Source: Sphingobium phenoxybenzoativorans (GTDB lineage Bacteria > Pseudomonadota > Alphaproteobacteria > Sphingomonadales > Sphingomonadaceae). Taken from it: 64,000 bases of DNA. The notes below the pieces were generated by a model. The model saw only the letters and a program-made list of their open reading frames with translations. It did no database searches and was not told the DNA's origin. Shown here one piece after another: positions 23,896 to 31,863 of the stretch (position 1 is the stretch's first letter; each line of letters opens with the position of its first letter). Position numbers and translations under genes: made by a program. The stretch spans positions 1 through 64,000 of the forward strand of contig NZ_MINO01000008.1 of assembly GCF_001757355.1 (NCBI RefSeq). The letters are read 5' to 3'.

Positions 23896-23896
23896 A
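23871..23896. repeat. Right island boundary: 26-bp tRNA-Glu repeat (att core)
   Basis: Identical to 9791-9816. With the left copy it bounds 14,080 bases. The rest of the 23725-24086 gap shows only this fragment and about 190 bases with no supported gene. Confidence 0.78.
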
Positions 23897-24086
23897 AACA
23901 GCGCTTACCGCGGCAATTCCACGCAATAGCCCGATCTTCGCCGGGCATGTCATGGCAGCGTCCTCCCCGTCATAATGGGAAGTGCTTCGCCTTTTTGATT
24001 TCGCCAAGGCTCAGGGCGTCAGATGCAGTGAGGAAGGCGATGCGGCGCGGGCTGCCCATTCCTTCCCGTGCCGCATCGGCCGCAGA

Positions 24087-24476
24087 TCACTCCGCAAAAA
24101 GCGGGTTTATGTCGATATATATCCAGAGACGATCGAATTTGCCGCTGGCGTTACGCCGGATATGGCTCGCCACTGGCATTGAGACAGTTTTGCCGTCCTT
24201 TCTGGTGTAGGTGACAATACTCATCTGCGCGCCATTATCGCCTTTCACCACCAGTTCTTCGGCGCGATGGCTCATGCCGGAGAGATTGGCCCAGAAGTCG
24301 GCAAAGGATTTTTCCACAGCGGACCAGCCGATAACGGGCGGCATGTTCGCGATCCGCAGGTCGATGTCCTGGGCGAACCAACTCATCAACAAAGGCAGAT
24401 CAAGCTTGTCTGCATCGCGAAAAAAATCGGTCATCCACTGACCTTCCGCATCCAATATGACGCTGCTCTCCGACAT
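24087..24476 (-). CDS. NTF2/SnoaL-like protein
   Basis: A 129-residue single-domain protein with the cone-shaped NTF2 layout: N-terminal helices (WMTDFFRDADKLDLPLLMSW), FAQDIDLRIANMPPVIGW, then GAQMSIVTYTRKDGKTVSMP and a last strand FDRLWIYIDINPLF. Members act as small isomerases, dehydratases or cyclases, or simply bind ligands. It is divergent from the wrbA operon across a 333-base region with a candidate operator, so it probably belongs to the same catabolic regulon. Substrate unknown. Confidence 0.75.
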   Translation of the reverse strand: MSESSVILDAEGQWMTDFFRDADKLDLPLLMSWFAQDIDLRIANMPPVIGWSAVEKSFADFWANLSGMSHRAEELVVKGDNGAQMSIVTYTRKDGKTVSMPVASHIRRNASGKFDRLWIYIDINPLFAE

Positions 24477-24740
24477 AAATAGGCTCCTGTTTTCAGTTAA
24501 AATTGATCGGCAGGATAACAGCGCCGCTCAGCCGCCACCGCCCAGGCTCCGCAGCCCGGACTGAAAAAATCCATTCTCCCGCCTTCTGCCAAAACCGACC
24601 ACATCATGTTAGTGCATACTCTTTTGTTGCGTCCACCCACTTTATTGATAAACGCCTTACACATCCTATTTTTCGGGATTATCCACGAGATTCATCACCA
24701 TTCTTCGAGGATATCCTTCAAAATCGATTTCCGTCAATAT

Positions 24741-24780
24741 GTATACAGATGTTGACAAATGAGCACCGTCAATAATAGTG
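24741..24780 (+). promoter_or_regulatory. Candidate promoter and operator of the wrbA-GST-graF operon
   Basis: GTATACAGATGTTGAC (24741-24756) resembles the GTATCCACTTG operator seen elsewhere. It overlaps a TTGACA -35 box (24752-24757); a weak -10 (ATAGTG) follows 17 bases later. Overlap of operator and -35 suits repression. The rest of the 24477-24809 gap holds no gene. Confidence 0.45.
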
Positions 24781-24809
24781 CGTACACTTATTCAACGAAG
24801 GTGAGAGAG

Positions 24810-25409
24810 ATGCCCAAGCTGCTGATTCTATATTATTCCTCCTTTGGGCATGTTGAGATGATGGCGCACACCATTGCGGAGGGTGTCATATCAGCGGGTG
24901 CCGAAGCTGATGTTCGCCGCGTGGCGGAAACAGTGCCGGCCGAGGTGGCAAAGGCCATGCATTTCAAACTTGAGCAGACAGCCCCGCTTGCCGATCCGGC
25001 GGATCTGGCCGGATATGACGGCATAATCATGGGCGCACCGACACGATTTGGGCGCATGCCGACCCAGATGACGGCGTTCTGGGATCAAACTGGCCCGCTC
25101 TGGATGCAGGGCGCGCTGGTCGGGAAAGTGGGAGCGGCCTTCACGGCAACGGCCAGCCAGCATGGCGGCCAGGAAACCACGCTCTTTTCCATGCTGACCA
25201 ATATGATGCATCACGGCATGGTGCTGGCTGGCCTTCCTTCGACGTTCCAGGGTCAGATGGGGGTCGATGAAATCCGTGGCGGCTCGCCCTATGGCCCGAC
25301 CACAGTAACGGCCGGCGATGGATCGCGCCTCCCCAGCCCTTCTGAATTGGACGGCGCCCGGTTTCTCGGCGCGCATGTCGCCCGCATAGCGGCGAAACTT
25401 GCAGCTTGA
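24810..25409 (+). CDS. wrbA: NAD(P)H:quinone oxidoreductase, WrbA type
   Basis: A 199-residue flavodoxin-fold protein starting at 24810 ([20 protein letters not shown]) after a GAGAGA site. The FMN loop [29 protein letters not shown], and the late [12 protein letters not shown] and GGSPYGPTT segments are WrbA hallmarks. It reduces quinones by two electrons. Next to a hydroxyquinol pathway, a sensible job is keeping hydroxybenzoquinone reduced. First gene of a seven-gene plus-strand operon. Confidence 0.92.
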   Translation: MPKLLILYYSSFGHVEMMAHTIAEGVISAGAEADVRRVAETVPAEVAKAMHFKLEQTAPLADPADLAGYDGIIMGAPTRFGRMPTQMTAFWDQTGPLWMQGALVGKVGAAFTATASQHGGQETTLFSMLTNMMHHGMVLAGLPSTFQGQMGVDEIRGGSPYGPTTVTAGDGSRLPSPSELDGARFLGAHVARIAAKLAA

Positions 25410-25437
25410 TCAGCCACCGCCAGCAAGGTGCATTGCG

Positions 25438-26118
25438 ATGATCGACCTCTATTATCACTTCGGGCCCAATCCGACGAAAATCGTCCTCTTTCTTGAGGAG
25501 GCGGGACTTCCTTACAAATTGGTCCCCGTCGATACATTCAAGGGCGACCAGTTCACGCCGGAATTCACCCGGCTCAATCCAAACAACAAGGTGCCGGTCA
25601 TAGTGGATGACGGCATTGTCGTTTTCGACAGCAGCGCTATCCTTATCCATCTGGGCGAAAAATCCGGCCAATTCTACCCGGTAGGAACCGCAGAAGAACG
25701 CGCCGAATTGCGCTCCTGGCTGATGTTCGCGGCGACCGGCCTCGGCCCTTATTGCGGTCAGGCAGTCCATTTTCGCCATTTCGCGCCAGAGCCAAAGGAC
25801 TATGCGGTCAACCGTTACATGTTCGAAGCGCGGCGGCATTACGCCATTCTCGACGACCGGCTGAGTGAACGGGAATGGATCGTCAACGGCCAATATTCCA
25901 TTGTCGATATGGCGGTCTGGGGCTGGACCCGGAATATCGATTTCATCCTGGGCGCTGACGCACGGCAGGAATATCCGTCGCTCATGGCGTTCGTTGACAG
26001 GATATCCGAACGCCCGGCGGGAAGGGTTGCGGCGAGCCTGCGCGACAGCGGCGTATTCAAACAGTCCTACGATCAGGAAGCCCATGACCACATGTACCGC
26101 CATGGCGGCACGCAATGA
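25438..26118 (+). CDS. Glutathione S-transferase (copy 1)
   Basis: A 226-residue two-domain GST started at 25438 (MIDLYYHFGPNPTKIVLFLE). The thioredoxin-like domain has NPNNKVPVIVDDG and the glutathione gamma-Glu contact motif FDSSAIL; the helical domain follows from about residue 85 and contains QYSIVDMAVWGW. It closely resembles the GST at 50991 (for example, WLMF-ATGLGPY-GQAVHF is shared). Both are followed by FAH-family hydrolases, as in isomerase/hydrolase pairs of maleylpyruvate and maleylacetoacetate pathways, though a dehalogenating or ether-cleaving role is possible. Confidence 0.88.
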   Translation: MIDLYYHFGPNPTKIVLFLEEAGLPYKLVPVDTFKGDQFTPEFTRLNPNNKVPVIVDDGIVVFDSSAILIHLGEKSGQFYPVGTAEERAELRSWLMFAATGLGPYCGQAVHFRHFAPEPKDYAVNRYMFEARRHYAILDDRLSEREWIVNGQYSIVDMAVWGWTRNIDFILGADARQEYPSLMAFVDRISERPAGRVAASLRDSGVFKQSYDQEAHDHMYRHGGTQ

Positions 26119-26193
26119 TGATGAGGGCGCCGCGGAACGGAACTTCAGCATGCACTTAAATGACAACCCAATGGGACAAGGCGGGGAATAGAA

Positions 26194-27111
26194 ATGACGG
26201 AATTATACCGTTTGGCGGTGGTAAGCGGCGCGGCCGGGAAAGAAGCGATGGTCGAACATGGTGGTATGTTGCTGCCGATCGACACCTTGCTTGATGGAAA
26301 AATTGGAAACAGCACCGGCCGCCCTGTGGATGACCTTGCCCCGGTTCTCGACCACTGGTCAGGATGGAACGCAAAAATCGCCGCGAAGGTTGAAGCTGGA
26401 AAGTCTCTATTTTTGGAAAAGGGCATCCCGGTTCATAGCGCGAAATTTGCTTCGCCTCTCGCCAATCCCGGCAAAATTGTCTGTATCGGTTCAAATTTTC
26501 ACGATCATATCGCCGAAATGGCGATCCCGATGACGCCCTCTTACCCCTACAGTTTCTTGAAACCCGTAAATAATACGGTTCGCGGCAATGGAGATCCCGT
26601 GGCGGTGCCGCGGCGGTCGCAGATGATGGATTGGGAGGCTGAGCTGGGCGTGGTCATTGGCAAGCGTTGCGCCAATGTCAGCGCAGCCGACGCGCTCAAT
26701 ATGGTCGCAGGCTATCTCAATTTTAACGACCTGTCCTGCCGCGACTGGTTGGCGACACGGCCGCCAGTGGGCATCGATTGGGTGCAGCATAAGGCATTTG
26801 ACGGCTTTGCGCCTATGGGGCCTTTCCTGGTTCCGGCGCAGTTCGTGACCGATCCCCAGAATATACCGATGCGCCTTACAGTAAACGGGATCACCAAACA
26901 GGATTCAAATACCGCGCAAATGGTGTTCGGCGTTGCCGAAATCATCGAACATCTCAGTTCGATCATGACCCTGATGCCGGGAGACGTCATCGCGACCGGA
27001 ACTCCGGCGGGTGTAGGCCATGGCGCAAAGCCGCCGCAATATCTGAAAGCCGGAGACATTGTGGAGTTGGAGATAGGCTCTCTGGGCAAGCTGGTGACGC
27101 CAATAGTCTGA
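26194..27111 (+). CDS. Fumarylacetoacetate hydrolase-family protein (copy 1)
   Basis: A 305-residue FAH-fold enzyme. The N-terminal 85 residues form a cap, then GSNFHDHIAE opens the catalytic domain. Metal ligands of the family lie in MMDWEAELGVVIGK (E-x-E), and the conserved end MTLMPGDVIATGTPAGVG is present. FAH-family members hydrolyse or decarboxylate acylpyruvates and related 2-oxo acids. It closely resembles the copy at 51977. It follows GST copy 1, with graF downstream. Exact substrate unknown. Confidence 0.88.
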   Translation: MTELYRLAVVSGAAGKEAMVEHGGMLLPIDTLLDGKIGNSTGRPVDDLAPVLDHWSGWNAKIAAKVEAGKSLFLEKGIPVHSAKFASPLANPGKIVCIGSNFHDHIAEMAIPMTPSYPYSFLKPVNNTVRGNGDPVAVPRRSQMMDWEAELGVVIGKRCANVSAADALNMVAGYLNFNDLSCRDWLATRPPVGIDWVQHKAFDGFAPMGPFLVPAQFVTDPQNIPMRLTVNGITKQDSNTAQMVFGVAEIIEHLSSIMTLMPGDVIATGTPAGVGHGAKPPQYLKAGDIVELEIGSLGKLVTPIV

Positions 27112-27216
27112 CGTGTGCGATGAGGCCGTTTCGCGCCCACCCCTGTCGCAATGTCGCGGAAATATAGCTCGATATCGACGGCTGCGCTCATCGGCGAACA
27201 TGTTTGGGAGTATGAT

Positions 27217-28248
27217 ATGCAAGGCAAAATAGCCCTGGAAGAACATTTCGCCATTCCAGAAACGCTTCAGGATTCGGCTGGTTTTGTACCGGACGACTAT
27301 TGGACGGAATTGTCGGCGCGCATTCTGGATATCCAGGATCGCCGTCTGCGGGAAATGGATGAAAACGGCATCGAAATGATGCTGCTCTCGCTCAACGCTC
27401 CCGCTGTGCAGGCCATATCCGATCCCGCCAAAGCCATAGAGATTGCGCAGCGCGCCAACGACTATCTGGCGGAGGAAATCGCCAAGCGGCCGGACCGATT
27501 CCAGGGGTTCGCCGCCCTCCCTCTGCAGGACCCCGATGCCGCGTCGCAGGAGGTGATACGCTGCGTCAAGGAACTGGGTTTCCGGGGAGCGCTCGTAAAC
27601 GGTTTCTCCCAGTCCGGGGATGGCGACCAGACCCTATATTATGATCTGCCCATGTATCGCTCCTTCTGGGCAGAGGTCGAAAAGCTGGACGTCCCCTTCT
27701 ATCTGCATCCGCGCAATCCCCTGCCTCAAAATGCCCAAATCTATGCTGGCCATGAATGGTTGCTTGGGCCGACATGGGCATTTGGGCAGGAAACCGCTGT
27801 GCACGCGCTGCGCCTGATGGGTTCCGGCCTATTCGACGAGCATCCCGGCCTTACGATCATCGTTGGTCACATGGGAGAAGGATTGCCCATATCCATGTGG
27901 CGGATCGATCATCGGAACGCATGGGTTAAAATGCCCAAGAAGCACCCGGCCAAGCAGCCCATATCCTATTATTTCCACAATAATTTCTACATCACGACCT
28001 CCGGTAATTTCCGGACGCAATCGCTGGTGGATGCGATGATGGAGATAGGATCGGATCGCATCCTGTTCTCTGCGGACTGGCCTTTCGAAAATGTCGACCA
28101 TGCCGCCAACTGGTTCGACAACGCCACCATCAGCGAAAGCGACCGGTTGAAGATCGGCAGGGCCAACGCCAACCGGCTGTTCCAGCTTGGCCTGGACGAA
28201 GGCAAGACAATGGCGGCGACACCGCCCAATCCTTCCAATGTGGATTAA
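27217..28248 (+). CDS. graF: Gamma-resorcylate (2,6-dihydroxybenzoate) decarboxylase
   Basis: A 343-residue amidohydrolase-superfamily decarboxylase started at 27217 (MQGKIALEEHFAIPETLQDS). The metal ligands of gamma-resorcylate decarboxylase are all at their expected places: Glu8, His10, His164 (FYLHPRN) and Asp287 (FSADWPF), plus His218 in VGHMGEG. The sequence is close to the Rhizobium GraF type throughout (LSLNAPAVQAI, LGPTWAFGQETAVHAL). It converts gamma-resorcylate to resorcinol without a redox cofactor. It is followed by the reductase and dioxygenase of the same pathway. Related ortho-hydroxybenzoates could be the real substrate. Confidence 0.9.
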   Translation: MQGKIALEEHFAIPETLQDSAGFVPDDYWTELSARILDIQDRRLREMDENGIEMMLLSLNAPAVQAISDPAKAIEIAQRANDYLAEEIAKRPDRFQGFAALPLQDPDAASQEVIRCVKELGFRGALVNGFSQSGDGDQTLYYDLPMYRSFWAEVEKLDVPFYLHPRNPLPQNAQIYAGHEWLLGPTWAFGQETAVHALRLMGSGLFDEHPGLTIIVGHMGEGLPISMWRIDHRNAWVKMPKKHPAKQPISYYFHNNFYITTSGNFRTQSLVDAMMEIGSDRILFSADWPFENVDHAANWFDNATISESDRLKIGRANANRLFQLGLDEGKTMAATPPNPSNVD

Positions 28249-28266
28249 AGGGTAGCGTCGAAAGAT

Positions 28267-29343
28267 ATGCTTTTCTCCCCAGGCCAATCCTTCACCTACA
28301 CCGCCAATCCGGGCCGCGTGATTTTCGGGCATGGCACGATTGCCCAATTGCCCGATGAAATAGAGCGGCTCGGCCTGAAACGGATGCTGGTGCTATCCAC
28401 GCCCTTCCAGCGGAGCGAGGCAGAAAAGCTAGCGCAGCGCATCGGCGATAAAGCCGCAGACATATTCGCTGGCGCTGTCATGCATACGCCGGTGAATGTC
28501 ACACAGGACGCCGTGGCGGTCGTGAATGCGCTGGGCGCTGATGGCGTCGTCGCCATCGGCGGAGGATCGACCACCGGCTTGGGTAAGGCTATCGCTCTTC
28601 GCACCGGACTGCCCCAGATCGTGGTGCCGACCACCTATGCCGGATCGGAGATGACGCCCATCCTGGGCGAGACGTCTGACGGCACAAAGACCACCCGATC
28701 CGACCCGGCGATATTGCCCGAAGTGGTGATCTACGATGTGGATCTTACTCTCGGACTGCCGCCAATGCTTTCGGGCACGAGCGGCATCAACGCGATCGCC
28801 CATGCCGTGGAAGCGCTATATGCGCGGGACCGCAATCCCGTGATTTCCTTGATGGCGCTGGAAGGCATCTCCGCCTTGTCAGGGGCGCTGCCAACCATCA
28901 ACCACAACCCTTCGGATAGGGACGCGCGCGCTGCCGCGCTTTATGGCGCATGGCTGTGCGGCATCTGCCTCGGTGCGGTCGGCATGGCGCTGCATCACAA
29001 GCTCTGCCATGTGATCGGCGGCACATTCGACCTGCCGCATGCAGAAACCCACACGATCATCCTGCCACATGCGCTTGCCTATAATGCGCCTGCAATTCCA
29101 GAAGCCTGGCAGCAGCTCCAATCCGTTCTCGGCGACGATCCGGCGCTTGCCCTCCACCAACTGGCGCGGAAGGTCGGTGCGCCGCACGGCCTGGGGGCCA
29201 TCGGCATGCCGGAAGAGGGCATAGACGAGGCGACCGGCCGGGCATTCGCCAATCCTTATTGGAACCCCCGCCCCCTCGAAGAAAATCCCATACGCCAACT
29301 GATAGCGCGCGCCTGGCAAGGCGCTCCGCCCGCCAAGGATTGA
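28267..29343 (+). CDS. graC: Maleylacetate reductase
   Basis: A 358-residue iron-type alcohol dehydrogenase-fold protein starting MLFSPGQSFTYTANPGRVIF. It carries the NAD-binding loop IGGGSTTGLGKAIA, VVPTTYAGSEMTPILGETSD, and the C-terminal His segments GMALHHKLCHVIGG and HAETHTIILPHALAYN, all typical of maleylacetate reductases rather than alcohol dehydrogenases. It reduces maleylacetate to 3-oxoadipate with NAD(P)H. It lies 18 bases after graF and 10 before the dioxygenase, in the gra/tsd gene order. Confidence 0.92.
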   Translation: MLFSPGQSFTYTANPGRVIFGHGTIAQLPDEIERLGLKRMLVLSTPFQRSEAEKLAQRIGDKAADIFAGAVMHTPVNVTQDAVAVVNALGADGVVAIGGGSTTGLGKAIALRTGLPQIVVPTTYAGSEMTPILGETSDGTKTTRSDPAILPEVVIYDVDLTLGLPPMLSGTSGINAIAHAVEALYARDRNPVISLMALEGISALSGALPTINHNPSDRDARAAALYGAWLCGICLGAVGMALHHKLCHVIGGTFDLPHAETHTIILPHALAYNAPAIPEAWQQLQSVLGDDPALALHQLARKVGAPHGLGAIGMPEEGIDEATGRAFANPYWNPRPLEENPIRQLIARAWQGAPPAKD

Positions 29344-29353
29344 GAGAAGCGAA

Positions 29354-30250
29354 ATGACCGACATTTCCTGGTTCGAGGAAGATCGCTCTGCGGAGATCGT
29401 AAGCAGTCGCACTGGCCCCGCCGCCAATCCTCGCCTTCGTGAAGTAGTCAATACCCTGGTCCGCCATATGCACGCAGCAGTCAGGGAAGCGAAGGTTACG
29501 CCGGAAGAATGGATGACGGGCATCCAGTTCCTCACCGACACCGGCCATATGTGCAATGAATGGCGGCAGGAGTTCATCCTGCTGTCGGATGTATTGGGCG
29601 TGTCGATGCTGGTGGATGCTATCAATCATCATCGCCCCAACGGATCGACCGAGAATACTGTGCTCGGCCCATTCCATGTCGCCAATGCGCCCGAATATCC
29701 GTTGGGCGCGAATATCTGCCTGGACGGAAAAGGAGAGCCGCTATTGGTGCGCGGCCGTGTGACCGATACGGAGGGGCGGCCCATTGCCGGCGTCACGCTG
29801 GATGTGTGGCAGGCCAATGAGGACGGCTTTTACGACGTGCAGCAGAAGGGCATCCAACCCGACTTCAACCTGCGCGGCATATTCAGGACAGATGCTGACG
29901 GTTATTACTGGTTCCGGTCGGTCAAACCGCGCTGGTATCCCATTCCGGACGACGGGCCGGTGGGCAAGATGCTGACGGCCCTTGATCGCCACCCGAACCG
30001 TGCGGCGCATCTGCACTTCATCGTGGAGGCTGCAGGCTATGACAGGTTGGTAACCCACATATTCACACCCGACTGCCCTTATCTGCCCGGAGATGCGGTT
30101 TTTGGCGTAAAGCAGTCCCTTATCGCCGATTTTGAATTGGTCGATGAACCGGGGGAAGCTGCAAAGCTGGGCTTCTCCAGCCCCTATTGGTCAGTCCAAT
30201 GGGATTTCACGCTTGCGCGCGAAGGCCAGCTCCGTCCTGCGGATATCTGA
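29354..30250 (+). CDS. graB: Hydroxyquinol 1,2-dioxygenase (intradiol)
   Basis: A 298-residue intradiol dioxygenase. The helical N-terminal dimer domain spans residues 1-105 and the catalytic beta-sandwich follows. The Fe(III) ligands are visible: Tyr160 (DGFYDVQQ), Tyr195 (RWYPIPDDGP), His219 and His221 (RAAHLHFIV). The DLDVWQANEDG-type segment (TLDVWQANEDGFYD) and PIPDDGPVGKML fit hydroxyquinol rather than catechol enzymes. It opens benzene-1,2,4-triol to maleylacetate, the substrate of the neighbouring reductase. Cytoplasmic. Confidence 0.92.
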   Translation: MTDISWFEEDRSAEIVSSRTGPAANPRLREVVNTLVRHMHAAVREAKVTPEEWMTGIQFLTDTGHMCNEWRQEFILLSDVLGVSMLVDAINHHRPNGSTENTVLGPFHVANAPEYPLGANICLDGKGEPLLVRGRVTDTEGRPIAGVTLDVWQANEDGFYDVQQKGIQPDFNLRGIFRTDADGYYWFRSVKPRWYPIPDDGPVGKMLTALDRHPNRAAHLHFIVEAAGYDRLVTHIFTPDCPYLPGDAVFGVKQSLIADFELVDEPGEAAKLGFSSPYWSVQWDFTLAREGQLRPADI

Positions 30251-30294
30251 TCCCCTCCCCCGCCCAACCACGAACCACAGATCAAGGATAGGCC

Positions 30295-31020
30295 ATGACA
30301 ATCATAACCCAGGACATCGCCTATACTGGTGACGGCCTAGCGATGAAGGCCACGCTCTATATTGACGACGCGCGGACGACCACGGCGCCGGGCGTGCTCC
30401 TCTATCCCGAAGCCTTTGGCCCCGGCCCGCATGTTCATGCCAAGGCCCGGCGTCTGGCTGACGAGGGCTTTGCAGCCATCGTATGCGACCTGCATGGCAA
30501 CGCGCAGACATTCTCAGACATTGCGGAGGTGATGCCGCTGCTGGACATATTGCGCCCCGATCCAGCGCGTATTCGGTCACGCGCCGCGGGCGCGCTCGAC
30601 GCCGTGATGAAAACGGAATGGGTCGATCCGCTCCGCATTGCGGCCATCGGTTTCTGCTTCGGCGGCACGATGGCGCTTGAACTTGGGCGGTCGGGCGCGC
30701 CGATAAAGGCCATAGTCGGCTTTCACAGCGGCCTCGCCACAAATGCTCCGCAGGATGCATCCAACATCTCCTGCCCGGTACTCGTCTGCATTGGGGCGGA
30801 CGATCCGGGCATTCCCGCCGAACAGCGCATGACCTTTGAAAAGGAAATGCGTGAGGGTCAGGTTGACTGGACGATGCATCTTTATGGCGGCGTCGTGCAC
30901 AGCTTCACCAACCCGGACGCTGACAAGATCGGCAGACCGGAATTTGCCCGTTATGACGCTGCAGCGGATGCGCATTCTTGGAAGGCGATGATGGAGCTGT
31001 TCAGCAGGGTGCTGATATAA
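30295..31020 (+). CDS. Dienelactone hydrolase-family protein
   Basis: A 241-residue alpha/beta hydrolase with the DLH triad: Cys121 in GFCFGGTMALEL, an Asp in IGADDPGIPAEQ and His202 in GGVVHSFTNP. DLH enzymes hydrolyse dienelactones to maleylacetate; here it might feed the same pathway from a lactone or act on another ester or lactone. It is the last gene of the operon, 37 bases from a convergent SDR gene. Confidence 0.88.
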   Translation: MTIITQDIAYTGDGLAMKATLYIDDARTTTAPGVLLYPEAFGPGPHVHAKARRLADEGFAAIVCDLHGNAQTFSDIAEVMPLLDILRPDPARIRSRAAGALDAVMKTEWVDPLRIAAIGFCFGGTMALELGRSGAPIKAIVGFHSGLATNAPQDASNISCPVLVCIGADDPGIPAEQRMTFEKEMREGQVDWTMHLYGGVVHSFTNPDADKIGRPEFARYDAAADAHSWKAMMELFSRVLI

Positions 31021-31057
31021 AACGGCTTCTTCACGCTGTTTTCCCGACTGTCTCAAA

Positions 31058-31801
31058 TCAACTGCGGATCGCACCGCCGTCGACATGGAGATTCTGTCCG
31101 GTGATGAACCGGGCGTCGTCGGTGCAGAGAAACGCAACGGTGCCGCCTACATCATCCGCTTCCATGACTTCGGGCACGGGTTGCTGCGAAGCAATCAGGT
31201 CGAACATCTCCGGTGACAAAGGCACTTGCGCGCCGGGAGTCCTTACCGGGTTCGGCGCAATGGCATTGACCGTAATGCCATGACGGCCAACCTCCGCCGC
31301 CAAAGTGCGCGTCAATCCCACCAGGCCCGCCTTGCTGGCGACATAGGCTCCGCCCATCGGCGGTGAATTGTCCACAGAGGATGAGGAAATATTGATGATC
31401 CTGCCCCAGCCGAGCGCCTTCATTCCTGGCAGAAGCGCCCTGATCAACAGAAAAGGACCATCCAGATTGACCGCCATCGTTTTCCGCCAGAAGGCTGGAT
31501 CGATCTCCTCGAAAGCGACGGGCACGGGGTGAATGCCCGCATTGTTCACCAGGATCTGCACAGTCCCTAACATGGCGGTGACCCGGTCTGCGGCTTCGAC
31601 GATAGATTCCGGGGCGGCCATATCCACCTGCGCGGCGAGGCCCTTTCCGCCTGCCGCCTCAATCAAATTCACGGTTTCCGCACAATCCAGTACATCAAGC
31701 GCGGCGACCTGCGCACCCATAGCGGCCAGCCGCAGGGCAAAAACCCGCCCCATGCCTCTGGCCGCTCCTGTAACTACCGCCGTTTTTCCTTCGAGCATCA
31801 A
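31058..31801 (-). CDS. SDR-family oxidoreductase
   Basis: A 247-residue classical short-chain dehydrogenase. TGAARGMG is the dinucleotide loop, NNAG the structural motif, and Ser-Tyr-Lys are present in INISSSSVDN and GAYVASK. An Asp at the end of strand 2 (AALDVLD) favours NAD. It lies downstream of the TonB receptor on the same strand, after a hairpin that may separate their transcripts. Probably oxidises or reduces an alcohol/ketone of the imported compound. Confidence 0.9.
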   Translation of the reverse strand: MMLEGKTAVVTGAARGMGRVFALRLAAMGAQVAALDVLDCAETVNLIEAAGGKGLAAQVDMAAPESIVEAADRVTAMLGTVQILVNNAGIHPVPVAFEEIDPAFWRKTMAVNLDGPFLLIRALLPGMKALGWGRIINISSSSVDNSPPMGGAYVASKAGLVGLTRTLAAEVGRHGITVNAIAPNPVRTPGAQVPLSPEMFDLIASQQPVPEVMEADDVGGTVAFLCTDDARFITGQNLHVDGGAIRS

Positions 31802-31816
31802 AGGCCAGGCTCCCTA

Positions 31817-31852
31817 AAAATGGGCGGCGACGGCTTTCCAGCCATCGCCGCC
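31817..31852 (-). terminator. Intrinsic terminator after the TonB receptor
   Basis: On the minus strand GGCGGCGA (31852-31845) pairs with TCGCCGCC (31830-31823), followed by CATTTTTA. It lies between the receptor stop (31864) and the SDR start (31801), so it can reduce read-through to the SDR gene. Confidence 0.65.
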
Positions 31853-31863
31853 TGCAGTTGCAA

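Noticed and set aside
9781-23900. A complete prophage
   Set aside because: Integrase, AlpA-like, primase and ATPase genes are present but no terminase, portal, capsid, tail or lysis genes are seen, so a satellite or integrative island is the better reading.
23896-24086. Possible gene remnant right of the island
   Set aside because: Short frames here lack ribosome sites and recognisable sequence; I see nothing to support a gene.
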